From Anaerolineae bacterium (lineage in GTDB: Bacteria; Chloroflexota; Anaerolineae; S016-19), in the NCBI GenBank assembly GCA_027016315.1, contig JALWAP010000084.1:1-36813 (forward strand): DNA of 36,813 bases. Direction: 5' to 3'. The notes under the pieces were generated by a model. It was not told the DNA's origin, did not search any database, and worked only from the letters and a program-made list of their open reading frames with translations. A program made the position numbers and the translations under genes. Below are positions 7,837 to 16,119 of this stretch, one piece after another. Positions within the stretch are counted from its first letter, which is position 1. Every line of letters begins with the position of its first letter.

Positions 7837-8775
7837 TCAAACGGCGTGGCACAACTGCAGGAAAGCACCCGGCTCGGGTTCGGGGTGCAGCATCGGGTAT
7901 TCGAGGAACCCGCAGACCCTGAACCCGGCCTTGAGGTACACCACTATGCCTGGGTTCGTGGCGCCAGCCTCGGCTCGCACGAGCGCAACGGACTTGTCCC
8001 TGGCCCATCCCATCGCCTCCCGGAGCAACCTGGAACCAATCCCCCACCTGCGGTAGTTTGGCTTGACGAAGAGCTTGGTGATCAACGCCGAATCGATGTG
8101 CTCTTCCAGCCGGATGCCGCACACGCCCACCACAGAGCCCTGATCCATTGCAACAAGCAGTTCCGATCCGCTCAAGGTAGCAAGCGATACGAAGTCGCAG
8201 TCCTTTCCTTCGTACCTTTTGTACAGTTCCTCGGCCTCCCTCGCCTCGGCTTCCGTGGCAGGCTTGTAAACCATCATGCGCGCCCGGAGCCATTCTCGGA
8301 GCGCCATCTTGCTCGTCTCGAAAGCGATTTTGTCCATCGGGAGCTCGTGCGGCGCAAACAGCCTCACGTCCTGGGCATCGTCTCCGGCCCTTAGCTCACC
8401 GCCGATTTTCTTGGCGGAATAGAGGATCAGCACTCCGTGTTGTTCGCCGGGGGATCCAAAGGAATAGACTCCAAGCAGGTCTTCCACTTTCACTTCGAGC
8501 CCGATCTCCTCCCGTGTTTCCCTGGCCGCGGCGTCCTCCGCCGTTTCGTCCGCCTCCACGTAGCCAGAAGGCAACGCCCAGAGCCCTTTGCCTGGCTCCA
8601 CGCCACGCTTGACCAGCGCCACTTTGCCATCGACCTCCACCAGTGCCCCGGCTGCCACCACGGGGTTCAGGTAGAAGACGTACCCGCACTTGGGGCACAC
8701 GTATCTGATTTTATCGCCTACCAGCTTCTTTTCGAGCTTTGCTCCACATCTCGGACAATATTTCGGTTCTTCCAA
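7837..8775 (-). CDS. Zinc-ribbon/Nudix hydrolase fused to GNAT acetyltransferase
   Basis: The 312-residue protein has three parts. Residues 1-35 form a zinc ribbon (CPRCG...CPKCG), as in NADH-pyrophosphatase-like Nudix enzymes. Residues about 36-155 are a Nudix domain with a complete Nudix box (G-x5-E-x7-RE-x2-EE-x-G, in GYVEADE...RETREEIGL). The C-terminal half is a GNAT fold with the acetyl-CoA motif RRWGIGS and a typical AEAGATNPGIVVYLKAGF beta-bulge region. The first part should hydrolyse a nucleoside-diphosphate-linked substrate and the second should acetylate an amine; neither substrate can be named. Start: TTG 8775 with GGAGAG five bases upstream is better than TTG 8787, which lacks a ribosome-binding site. 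It lies 94 bp after the M20 gene and just before lepB. Confidence 0.88.
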   Translation of the reverse strand: MEEPKYCPRCGAKLEKKLVGDKIRYVCPKCGYVFYLNPVVAAGALVEVDGKVALVKRGVEPGKGLWALPSGYVEADETAEDAAARETREEIGLEVKVEDLLGVYSFGSPGEQHGVLILYSAKKIGGELRAGDDAQDVRLFAPHELPMDKIAFETSKMALREWLRARMMVYKPATEAEAREAEELYKRYEGKDCDFVSLATLSGSELLVAMDQGSVVGVCGIRLEEHIDSALITKLFVKPNYRRWGIGSRLLREAMGWARDKSVALVRAEAGATNPGIVVYLKAGFRVCGFLEYPMLHPEPEPGAFLQLCHAV

Positions 8776-8869
8776 CGGACTCTCCAATACGACAAATTCC
8801 CGGCTTCACGTCGGCTTTTACGCAGTTTAGCACCCTTTGGCTCGAAACGTGAAATAGGCAAAGGTGGAA

Positions 8870-10060
8870 CTACCGCCGGGACGCCTCTTCCAGCCACCGC
8901 ACCGCCAGATGGGAGAGGAGAGCAGCCCCAAGCGGCAGGGCGTTTTCGTCCAGGTCGAACGTGTCGGTGTGCAACGGCCGCACCCTTTCTCCCGGCGCTC
9001 TAACCCCAAGCCTGACGAAAGCGCCGGGCACTTTCTGTGCGTAGAAGGCGAAATCTTCGCCGCCCATGCGCATCTGCGCCTCGAAGACGTTTTCCGTGCC
9101 GAGGAGCCTTTGCGCTTCTTCCATGACGAATTCGGTCAGTTCGGGATCGTTCACCAGAGGCGGCGTTCCATGCTGGAAATCGACGGCATAGTCTCCCCCA
9201 AGGCTCTTGGCGATGCTCCCCGCTTTCTCGATCTCCTTTTCGATCACATCCCGATCTTCCGTGCTGAAAGTGCGGATGGTTCCGGTCATTGCCACTTCCC
9301 CGGCCAGCACATTCGGCTTGGTGCCGCCGTGGATTTCCCCAATGGTCACCACAGCAGGATTTACCGGGTTGACTCTTCTCGAAACCACCTGGTGGACGGC
9401 GCTCACCACGTGGGCGGAGATGGCGATTGCATCCACTCCCTGGTGGGGGTATGCCGCATGGCTCTGCCTTCCCTTGACGGTCAGCCGGAACACATCGGCT
9501 TCCGCCATCATCGGCCCGGGTCGTGTTGCAGCCGTTCCCACGTACAGTTCCGGATCCACGTGCTGCCCGAAGATGGCTTCCACGCCGTCCAAAACACCAT
9601 CCCTGATCATCAGGAGCGCACCGCCTCCTTGCTCCTGGCCTTCTTCGTTTGGCTGAAAGAGGAACCTTACCCGCCCCGGAAGCTTGCCTTCATGGTGCAT
9701 CTCCGAGATTATTTTCACCGCTCCCAGGAGCATGGCAGTGTGCGCATCGTGGCCGCACGCGTGCATCCGCCCTTCGTTCAGCGACCGGTATGGCACGTCG
9801 TTCTTCTCCAGGATTGGGAGCGCGTCCATGTCCGCCCGCAGCGCAACCATGTGCTCGCCTTCGCCCACGTCCACCGTGATACCGCTGATGCCGACCCCCG
9901 TGTGCGGCGAAACGCCCATCTTCCTGAGTTCCCCGGCCACGTATGCCGCCGTCCAGTCCAGGTCGAACCCGAGTTCAGGGTGCTGGTGGAGGGTGCGCCT
10001 CCATTCCTGCAGCCTGGGGAATAGCTCCAACGCCCGATCCTTGATCTCCTCGGGCGTCAT
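8870..10060 (-). CDS. M20-family metal-dependent amidohydrolase (aminoacylase/IAA-amino acid hydrolase-like)
   Basis: The 396-residue protein has the standard M20D architecture. It starts with an HQHPELGF motif, followed by metal-binding MHACGHDAHT (H100, C102, H104). Further motifs are QPNEEG, a dimerization lid with GRQSHAAYPHQGVDA, and the terminal GGEDFAFY box. Members cleave the amide bond of N-acyl amino acids or related conjugates in the cytoplasm. The exact substrate (N-acetyl amino acid, hippurate or carboxypeptidase-like) cannot be set from sequence. Its ATG overlaps the stop of the upstream peroxiredoxin-cupin gene as ATGA, indicating translational coupling. Confidence 0.93.
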   Translation of the reverse strand: MTPEEIKDRALELFPRLQEWRRTLHQHPELGFDLDWTAAYVAGELRKMGVSPHTGVGISGITVDVGEGEHMVALRADMDALPILEKNDVPYRSLNEGRMHACGHDAHTAMLLGAVKIISEMHHEGKLPGRVRFLFQPNEEGQEQGGGALLMIRDGVLDGVEAIFGQHVDPELYVGTAATRPGPMMAEADVFRLTVKGRQSHAAYPHQGVDAIAISAHVVSAVHQVVSRRVNPVNPAVVTIGEIHGGTKPNVLAGEVAMTGTIRTFSTEDRDVIEKEIEKAGSIAKSLGGDYAVDFQHGTPPLVNDPELTEFVMEEAQRLLGTENVFEAQMRMGGEDFAFYAQKVPGAFVRLGVRAPGERVRPLHTDTFDLDENALPLGAALLSHLAVRWLEEASRR

Positions 10061-10869
10061 TTGTACTCCTCGCGGGGCGGCGAGAACGAATCGAGTACCA
10101 CGGATTCTTCCAGTGCCTCGCCGGTGTGAACAGCGTTCCCGGGCACGGCGATGCTATCGCCCGGTTCCATCAGGAACTCCTTCCCGGCCACCACCAGCTT
10201 GAGCCTGCCGCGCAGCAGATAGGTCACCTGCTCGTGCGGATGCTTGTGCTCCGGAATCTTCGCTCCTTTGTCGATCTTCGTCTCCACGAGCATCACTTTG
10301 CTCCCGTAGGCAAGGGTCTTCCGCACGATGCCCGGCACCACGTCGACCCAGTCCAGTTCGCTTTCCCTGACCAGTTCGAGCCCTCCGGCGGGGTTCAGCT
10401 CCCGGAGCTTCTCCAGCACTTCCTCCACGTGCCCTCGTACCTTGACTTTCCTCCAGATCGCTGCGATCTTGCCTTCGGGGTCGATGAGGAAAGTCGACCT
10501 GACCACGCCCATGTACTCTTTGCCGTACATTTTCTTGAGCTGCCAGACGCCATAAGCTTCCATGACTTTGTGTTCCTGGTCGCTCAAGAGCGTGATCTTC
10601 AGGTCTCTTTTCACGATGAAATTGGTGTGGCTCTTGGGCGAATCCGGGCTGACGCCGAGGATCACAGCGCCGAACTTTTCGAATTCGCTGCGGTACGAGG
10701 AGAAATCCTGCGCCTCGCGGGTGCATCCGGACGTGTTGTCCTTCGGGTAGAAATAGAGCACCACCCATTTCCCGCGGAACTGCTCCAGGCACACCTCTTC
10801 CCCGGCCTGATTCGGCAGGCAGAAATCCGGTGCCCTGCTACCGACATCGAGGGTCATCTCCTGCGACAT
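10057..10869 (-). CDS. One-Cys BCP/PrxQ peroxiredoxin fused to a C-terminal cupin
   Basis: Residues 1-160 of 270 form a BCP/PrxQ-type thiol peroxidase: APDF, YPKDNTSGCT with peroxidatic C49, and an R in VVRSTFLID. The usual resolving Cys five residues later is Gln (Q54), so this would be a one-Cys form needing an external thiol. Residues about 180-265 form a cupin barrel with metal motifs PEHKHPHEQ and PGNAVH. The protein should reduce hydroperoxides in the cytoplasm; the cupin may bind a metal or small ligand. The start ATG has GGAGGTGA seven bases upstream. The gene overlaps the preceding DUF2723 gene by 16 bp and the following M20 gene by 4 bp. Confidence 0.92.
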   Translation of the reverse strand: MSQEMTLDVGSRAPDFCLPNQAGEEVCLEQFRGKWVVLYFYPKDNTSGCTREAQDFSSYRSEFEKFGAVILGVSPDSPKSHTNFIVKRDLKITLLSDQEHKVMEAYGVWQLKKMYGKEYMGVVRSTFLIDPEGKIAAIWRKVKVRGHVEEVLEKLRELNPAGGLELVRESELDWVDVVPGIVRKTLAYGSKVMLVETKIDKGAKIPEHKHPHEQVTYLLRGRLKLVVAGKEFLMEPGDSIAVPGNAVHTGEALEESVVLDSFSPPREEYK

Positions 10870-12767
10870 AGTTCACCTCCGTTCAGTTTCACTTCGATCG
10901 GTTTACCGAGCTGATGGGCTTTAGTATACCACCCCATCAGCAGGAAGCCGCAATTGGACACGCCGTCAAGCGGAATCTCCTGGGAGACCCGCACCGTCTC
11001 GCCCCGATTCCACATTTCGGGTGGGTAGTACGGGTAGCCGGGCACGTAGTCCTGCCCCTGGGAGACTTTCTCCCCTTTCTGATCCAGAAGGTGGATGTAC
11101 GCCACGGCTTTCGGTTCCATCTTCCCGACGGCCCGCCAGTAGGCGGCTACGTGAAGCTTCCCCTCTTTGCTCCTCACATCCACTCCGACCAACCGCAACA
11201 CATTGCCGAAATCGACGCCGACCTTCGTCATGGTCTGGGGCAGGTGCATCGGCTGCACCTGCTGCGTGCCATCCGGCCCATCGACCATGTCGAACTCCAC
11301 ACGCATCTGGGGCATCTTCTTGATCGTGTACACAGTCCTGCCGGAACTCAGGGCCTTGCGAAACACCTTCGCCACATCGTCCCACTCGGTCGAGGGAATT
11401 ATCAGCGGATACAGCGGCTGCCAGCCGGTTCGGCGGTGTTCCACAAGCTGGTAGTAGTAGAGCGGGACCATCTCGTCCCGGTCGTTCGTGACCACGATGG
11501 AATCTTCGGGGAGGGGGAGGGAAAGCAGCTTCTCCCATCGCCGGGCGGTCTGGTCGCTGGTGTGGTAGTCGAGCATGGAAGGTGGATGGAACGCCACGAG
11601 AACCGTCGCCGCTGCAACCACGGAGAGAACCCGCAGCCATGCTTTCACAGGCACGCTCGCCGCCCGATACACCCCGTACCCGACGATGGCCGCCAGGAAG
11701 ACCATAGGCGGGCCGTAGAAATCCCGTATGTCGCCGATACCGTAAAAGAGATCGAATCCAAGGAGCGCTGCCAGCCCGATGAGCAGGATGCTCGCCGTTG
11801 CCCATTTTCTGCGCGCCAGCAGAAGCAGAGCGCCAGCGCACGCCAGGATCAACCCTCCGATCCCCACCTGAGCCGTCAGGATCTTCCACGCAGAGGGAAT
11901 CCTCTCCAGCGCCTGGGCAGGAGAGAGCAAATTGCCGGAGAACCTCGCCCCGGAAACGAACCTGAGGAATCCGGCGACGGTCGGATCGTACAGGCTCCAG
12001 CTACCGGCCTTCCCCAGGTCGACTTTGAAATAGGAAAGGTGGGGGGCACGCAACGGGATGTAGAGGTACAGGCCCAGCGGCGCGAGAAAAGCGATCGCAG
12101 GCCAGAGCCATCTCCGAATGGGCGGCTTCTCTGGGCTGCGGAGGAACGCTATCAGCGCCGCGAGCACGAGCCCGGGCACGAGCAAGAGGACGGTTCTGTG
12201 GTGCGCCAGGCCGAGGCCCAGGAGCAGCATCGACCAGAAAGCGAATCTCCCATCGCCACGTTCCAGCCACGCCACGGAGAAGATGAGCAGAGCGGCGAGG
12301 ATGGCGGCGTGCATGGTGTAGACCTCGGCCACCATCGACTCTCGCTGGAACACCGGCGAGAAGAGCACCACGTACACCGCGGCCAGCCCACCTGCGGCTC
12401 TCCACAGGTTCTTGCGCCTTGCGGCAGCATCTCCGAGATCGCTTTGGGCGAGCAGCACCGTGAGCAGGTAGACCTCCCCGGCTGCAACCGCGCCCCACAG
12501 CGCAGAAAACAGGTTCATCCTGCGCGCCACGCTGCCCAAAGGCAAGGCATGAGACCACACTCCGCCGAGGATGGTGTACAGCGGGTAGCCGGTGGGGTGT
12601 GCTACGCCCCAGACGTAAGGCACGAACTGGAATTCCCCGCTATCTCCGGGTAGAACCCCGGGAGCGGCTCTCAGTGCGAAAACGATCAGGCTCGCGACGG
12701 AGATCGCCAGCGCCAGAAGGAGGTCGAATGTGGAGAAGATGCGGCTTTCCGACTTACTGCTGTTCAT
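10854..12767 (-). CDS. DUF2723 (TMEM260/PMT-like) membrane glycosyltransferase-like protein, shorter paralogue
   Basis: The 637-residue protein carries the classical DUF2723 motif GDSGEFQFVPYVWGVAHPTG after its first membrane helix. About ten further hydrophobic segments run to residue 390, followed by a soluble extracytoplasmic tail of about 240 residues. The tail ends in a beta-rich region similar in style to the end of the 938-residue paralogue. A GT-C-like role in envelope glycosylation is inferred from family. It overlaps TerC upstream by 14 bp (ATGAACAGCAGTAA) and the peroxiredoxin-cupin gene downstream by 16 bp, so it belongs to one operon with them. No link between its function and theirs is obvious. 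Confidence 0.87.
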   Translation of the reverse strand: MNSSKSESRIFSTFDLLLALAISVASLIVFALRAAPGVLPGDSGEFQFVPYVWGVAHPTGYPLYTILGGVWSHALPLGSVARRMNLFSALWGAVAAGEVYLLTVLLAQSDLGDAAARRKNLWRAAGGLAAVYVVLFSPVFQRESMVAEVYTMHAAILAALLIFSVAWLERGDGRFAFWSMLLLGLGLAHHRTVLLLVPGLVLAALIAFLRSPEKPPIRRWLWPAIAFLAPLGLYLYIPLRAPHLSYFKVDLGKAGSWSLYDPTVAGFLRFVSGARFSGNLLSPAQALERIPSAWKILTAQVGIGGLILACAGALLLLARRKWATASILLIGLAALLGFDLFYGIGDIRDFYGPPMVFLAAIVGYGVYRAASVPVKAWLRVLSVVAAATVLVAFHPPSMLDYHTSDQTARRWEKLLSLPLPEDSIVVTNDRDEMVPLYYYQLVEHRRTGWQPLYPLIIPSTEWDDVAKVFRKALSSGRTVYTIKKMPQMRVEFDMVDGPDGTQQVQPMHLPQTMTKVGVDFGNVLRLVGVDVRSKEGKLHVAAYWRAVGKMEPKAVAYIHLLDQKGEKVSQGQDYVPGYPYYPPEMWNRGETVRVSQEIPLDGVSNCGFLLMGWYTKAHQLGKPIEVKLNGGELCRRR

Positions 12768-13674
12768 TGTTCGATGCGTGCGGCTTGAAGAGATGGGCTT
12801 TGGGATCGCTCTTTTTCAGCGTGTTCGAAATCAGGTTGAGCGGCTTGGATACGGCGTAGTTTATGTGCCAGAACACTTTCCCTATCGCGACGAGCACCGG
12901 ACGGGTCTTCTGCAGCACTGGCACATGGGCGTAGGCAAGCGTGATCAGGACGGTCAGGACGGAAATGGTGAATTTCTTCACGTCGCCGATCTCGATGTGG
13001 GCAAAATCCTCCACGATCAGCTCGATTCCGATGTTCATGATTAGGATGTAAGCGGAATTGATGAGTATCGGCTCTTTCTCCACCAGCAGGGCGAATATTC
13101 CGGCGGCGAACCGCATGATCAGTATCCCGATCGCCACCCCGATGAACACCACCCAGAACTCATCGGAAATCGCAACCGCGGCCACCACGTTGTCCAGGCT
13201 GAAGATCAGGTCGGAGAGTTCCACCACCAACACCACCGACCAGAAGCCTTTTTGCGCTTTGCTGGCAAGTTTTTCCGAAAGACCGCTTTCGTGCTCGCCG
13301 TCCACGCCATGATGCTGAGGCCCCATGCTCGCTTCCCCCAGGTTCTCGAAAGCGATCTTCAACAGGTAGAGCGCGCCAAGGAGCTTGAGCCATGGGTTTT
13401 CGACGATGAAAGTCGCGAGGAAGAGCATCAATCCTCTGCCCACGTAAGCGCCGAAAAGCCCCACTTTCAGCGCTGCCTGCTGTTGGTTGCCGAGGAGCCT
13501 GTGGGCGTGGATGTGGACGTGCTTCTTCAGGAACGCTGGCCACGGTATGGGATCGTCCTTTGGTAGGTGCGAAACCAAAGCTCCCAGCACCACGGCATTG
13601 TCGATCGAAAGAATTCCCTCCAGAAAAATCAGCTGGAGGATTATGGATATTATCCGGACGAACTGGGCGTTCAT
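12754..13674 (-). CDS. TerC-family integral membrane protein
   Basis: The 306-residue multispanning protein has the two family motifs with membrane Asp residues, SIDNAVVLGALV near the N-terminus and FSLDNVVAAVA in the middle. A His-rich loop (HVHIHAHRLLG) and a charged tail are present. TerC/Alx-type proteins are linked to metal ion (notably manganese) export or homeostasis and to tellurite resistance. Length is typical. Upstream lie AGAGGA nine bases before ATG and a strong promoter, making this the first gene of a four-gene overlapping operon. Pairing with a peroxiredoxin fits a metal/oxidative-stress theme, but that is inference. Confidence 0.9.
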   Translation of the reverse strand: MNAQFVRIISIILQLIFLEGILSIDNAVVLGALVSHLPKDDPIPWPAFLKKHVHIHAHRLLGNQQQAALKVGLFGAYVGRGLMLFLATFIVENPWLKLLGALYLLKIAFENLGEASMGPQHHGVDGEHESGLSEKLASKAQKGFWSVVLVVELSDLIFSLDNVVAAVAISDEFWVVFIGVAIGILIMRFAAGIFALLVEKEPILINSAYILIMNIGIELIVEDFAHIEIGDVKKFTISVLTVLITLAYAHVPVLQKTRPVLVAIGKVFWHINYAVSKPLNLISNTLKKSDPKAHLFKPHASNNEQQ

Positions 13675-13716
13675 CGACGCAGTCCTCTAAAGTCAATTTT
13701 TGGAACGTACGGCAAC

Positions 13717-13745
13717 AAAATACCCGATTGGCGGGGTTTTGTCAA
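13717..13745 (-). promoter_or_regulatory. Promoter of the terC operon
   Basis: On the minus strand -35 TTGACA (13745-13740), 17-bp spacer, -10 TATTTT (13722-13717). The predicted start is near 13710, about 36 nt before the terC ATG. Confidence 0.75.
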
Positions 13746-13910
13746 CAAAGTGGGTTCTGAACGCCTGTTGCGCGGAGCAGAACGGCTTTCGTTTGGTGAA
13801 CAGGCAACGTAACCCAAGAGGATTCCATTATAAAACCTAAACAGCTATAGCCCGATACTTCGAGCTCTGACAGTCCAGTATCGACCAACTCGTGCACATT
13901 ACGCCTTGCT

Positions 13911-14708
13911 TCACCCGCGTAAATCTTTACGTGCCTTGGCTATTCCCCGCAGCAAGGCATCGTGAATCAGCCCGTTGCTTGCCACCACCTGGGAAACGCC
14001 AGGAACCCACCGGTTTCCTTCGTAGTCCGTGAACCGTCCTCCTGCTTCTTCCACCAGGACGCTCCCGGCTGCCCAATCCCACGGTTTCAGCTTCTGTTCC
14101 CAGTAGCCATCGAGCCTGCCTTCTGCGAGCCAGGCCATGTCCAGCGTGGCAGCACCCGCCCTCCGCACGCCCTGCACGCGTGGCATGAAATAAGCGAACT
14201 CCAGCAGGTTGTTGTCCCTGGATTCGGCCCTGTCGTAAGGGAACCCGGTGGCAAGCAGGCTCGAACCGAGATCGCTCACGTCAGACACCTTCAACCGTTC
14301 GCCATCCCTGAAAGCGCCCTTGCCCCGTTCCGCGGAGTAGCACCTGTTCCGCACCACGTCGCACACCACACCCAGCAGAACGCGCTCGCCGTCCCAGAAC
14401 GCGACCGTGATCCCAACCACGGGGAATCCATGTGCGTAATTGGTGGTCCCGTCCAGCGGGTCGACGAACCACACAGGACCTTCCAGAGAGATCTCCCCTG
14501 CGCTCTCTTCTGCCAGCACCTGCTCGCCGGGGAAATAGCTCCCGATTGAGCTTGTCAGAAAGTCGTTGATCTCCTCATCCGCCAGCGTCACTAAGTCGAT
14601 CCCGGAGCTTTTCGTCTTGAACGATATGTCCCTGCTCCATCGGGAGATAGCGATCTCCCGTGCGACCCTGCTGATAGATATCGCAAATTCCAGGCGGTTC
14701 ACATTCAC
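13911..14708 (-). CDS. Inositol monophosphatase-family phosphatase
   Basis: The 265-residue protein has the Li+-sensitive, Mg2+-dependent phosphatase motifs: LAEES (about residues 66-70), VDPLDGTTN with D83 and D86, and the C-terminal KPWDWAAG with VEEAGG. It should dephosphorylate a sugar or inositol phosphate; fructose-1,6-bisphosphate, histidinol phosphate or 3'-phosphoadenosine phosphate are also possible in this family. I set the start at GTG 14708 because AAGGAG lies eight bases upstream. A longer frame reaches into chrA, where its Arg-rich translation is not family-like. It is the last gene of a four-gene group, 29 bp after chrA. Confidence 0.93.
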   Translation of the reverse strand: MNVNRLEFAISISRVAREIAISRWSRDISFKTKSSGIDLVTLADEEINDFLTSSIGSYFPGEQVLAEESAGEISLEGPVWFVDPLDGTTNYAHGFPVVGITVAFWDGERVLLGVVCDVVRNRCYSAERGKGAFRDGERLKVSDVSDLGSSLLATGFPYDRAESRDNNLLEFAYFMPRVQGVRRAGAATLDMAWLAEGRLDGYWEQKLKPWDWAAGSVLVEEAGGRFTDYEGNRWVPGVSQVVASNGLIHDALLRGIAKARKDLRG

Positions 14709-14737
14709 GATGTATTCTCCTTGCGTCGAAGATGTGT

Positions 14738-15262
14738 TCACCGGTACAAAGCAAGCCCAAGCACAGCCCCGATGACGATCAAGATCGCCGGATGAACGCC
14801 GAGAAACTCCCCTGCAACGAACGAAACGATCACCACGGCGACCCCGTCGATCCCCTTCACCGACTTGGGCCACACATCGTACACCACCATGGCGAGAAGC
14901 GCCACCACCACGGGTCTGACCACGCGCAAAGCCCTGGAAGCGTAAACCGTGCTCCTGAACCTGTAGAAGAAAACCACCACCAGCCCCATCAGCAACAGCG
15001 AAGGGAGCAAGATGCCGGTGACGGCCACGACCACTCCCCAGAATCCAGCCACCCTGTACCCGACGAGCAAAGCGAGCTTCGGGGCGATCGGGCCGGGCAG
15101 GCTGTTCCCGATGCCGATGCCGTCCACGAACTCCTCGGCGCTCAGCAAATGGTGGTAGTCCACCACCTCCCTCTGGATCAGAGGTATCATCGCGGGGCCG
15201 CCGCCGAAGCCGACCGTCCCGATCTTCACGAACATGAGGAACAGCTCGAGCAGCTTGCTCAT
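14738..15262 (-). CDS. Single-domain (short-chain) chromate transporter family protein
   Basis: The 174-residue membrane protein carries the CHR-domain signature near its N-terminus (FLMFVKIGTVGFGGGPAM) and a second motif GIGNSLPGPIAPKLA, followed by four to five membrane segments. Short CHR proteins usually occur as adjacent pairs, giving a two-subunit chromate or other anion exporter; no partner is present here. The start at ATG 15262 has GAGAGGA upstream, whereas ATG 15268 sits on top of that sequence. It lies between an alpha/beta hydrolase and a phosphatase, neither of which points to chromate. Substrate is unproven. Confidence 0.88.
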   Translation of the reverse strand: MSKLLELFLMFVKIGTVGFGGGPAMIPLIQREVVDYHHLLSAEEFVDGIGIGNSLPGPIAPKLALLVGYRVAGFWGVVVAVTGILLPSLLLMGLVVVFFYRFRSTVYASRALRVVRPVVVALLAMVVYDVWPKSVKGIDGVAVVIVSFVAGEFLGVHPAILIVIGAVLGLALYR

Positions 15263-15290
15263 CAACATCCTCTCAAGCGCCGGGGGCAGG

Positions 15291-16082
15291 TCAGATGGTC
15301 TCCCAGAAGTCCCTCAGCGCTCCGCTCACCGTGGCAGGCGCTTCCACGGTGGCAAAATGTCCCACCTCCGGCAAAACCAGCTTCCGGGAATTCGGAATCC
15401 CCCGGTGCAGCTCTTCGGTCCTCTCCTCGGGCGTCACCACGTCCTTTTCACCGACGATCAGCAACGTCGGGGTAGAAATTTCGCCGAGGCGATCCAGGAA
15501 GTTCGGCCGAGTGAAGACCGCTTCTGCGGTGTAATGGAGGCCATCAGCATCGAGCTTCAGGAAATCCGACGTAAACGCCGCCATCGCCTCGTGCCTGTAC
15601 CCCCTGCTGGTCTCGCTGAAAAAGAGCCCCAGCAGCTTCTCGACCACCGCCGCCCGCTGACCTGCCCTGACCGCCGCAACGAGTTGCCTGTAACCGGCCA
15701 GCTTCTCCTCGCTCTCTGCAATCGCCGAACCTCCGATCAGGGTCATGGAAAGAAGAGCATCCGGGTGGTTCAGCGCAAACATCGGCCCCATCATCGCTCC
15801 CATGGAATGGCCGACGTAGTGCACGGGCCCAACCCCGAGCTCCTGCACCAGCAGGAAAAGGTCTTCCGCCATATCCTCCAACGAATAAGGCTCTTGCGGA
15901 TACTTGGTCTTGCCATGCCCGCGCAGGTCCGGCAGGACGAGACGATATGAATCCTTCAGGTTCTCCACCTGGTAATCGTAATCGTGGTGATTCCAGGTGA
16001 GGCAGTGGGCAAAGAGAACAGGCTCGCCGTCGCCGACGACTTCGTAGTAATACTCGATCCCACGGATTTCTGTTACGGCCAT
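15291..16082 (-). CDS. Alpha/beta-fold hydrolase
   Basis: This 263-residue protein is a typical small alpha/beta hydrolase. The nucleophile elbow is GHSMG, the acid is the Asp in VGEKDVVTP, and the catalytic His lies in VGHFATVE. The DLRGHG motif is present after strand 4. A lid domain lies at about residues 125-190. No signal peptide is visible, so it acts in the cytoplasm. The substrate (ester, lactone or ring-cleavage product) is not evident. AAGGAGTGATCAA precedes the ATG. It lies between the SdhC/D-like gene (37 bp upstream) and the chromate transporter (28 bp downstream). Confidence 0.92.
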   Translation of the reverse strand: MAVTEIRGIEYYYEVVGDGEPVLFAHCLTWNHHDYDYQVENLKDSYRLVLPDLRGHGKTKYPQEPYSLEDMAEDLFLLVQELGVGPVHYVGHSMGAMMGPMFALNHPDALLSMTLIGGSAIAESEEKLAGYRQLVAAVRAGQRAAVVEKLLGLFFSETSRGYRHEAMAAFTSDFLKLDADGLHYTAEAVFTRPNFLDRLGEISTPTLLIVGEKDVVTPEERTEELHRGIPNSRKLVLPEVGHFATVEAPATVSGALRDFWETI

Positions 16083-16119
16083 TTGATCACTCCTTCGTCG
16101 AAACGGGGGCTGTCTGGAA

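Noticed and set aside
10914-12653. 579-codon plus-strand frame opposite the second DUF2723 gene
   Set aside because: Rich in His, Arg, Pro and Gln with no hydrophobic core; it is a shadow of a well-supported membrane protein gene.
13853-13883. CGATACT/AGTATCG inverted repeat after the IMPase-family gene
   Set aside because: The stem is only 7 bp with a 17-base loop and no adjacent T-run, so it was not called a terminator.
14709-14873. 55-codon N-terminal extension of the IMPase-family gene
   Set aside because: It overlaps chrA, is Arg-rich and unlike the family; GTG 14708 has a proper ribosome-binding site.
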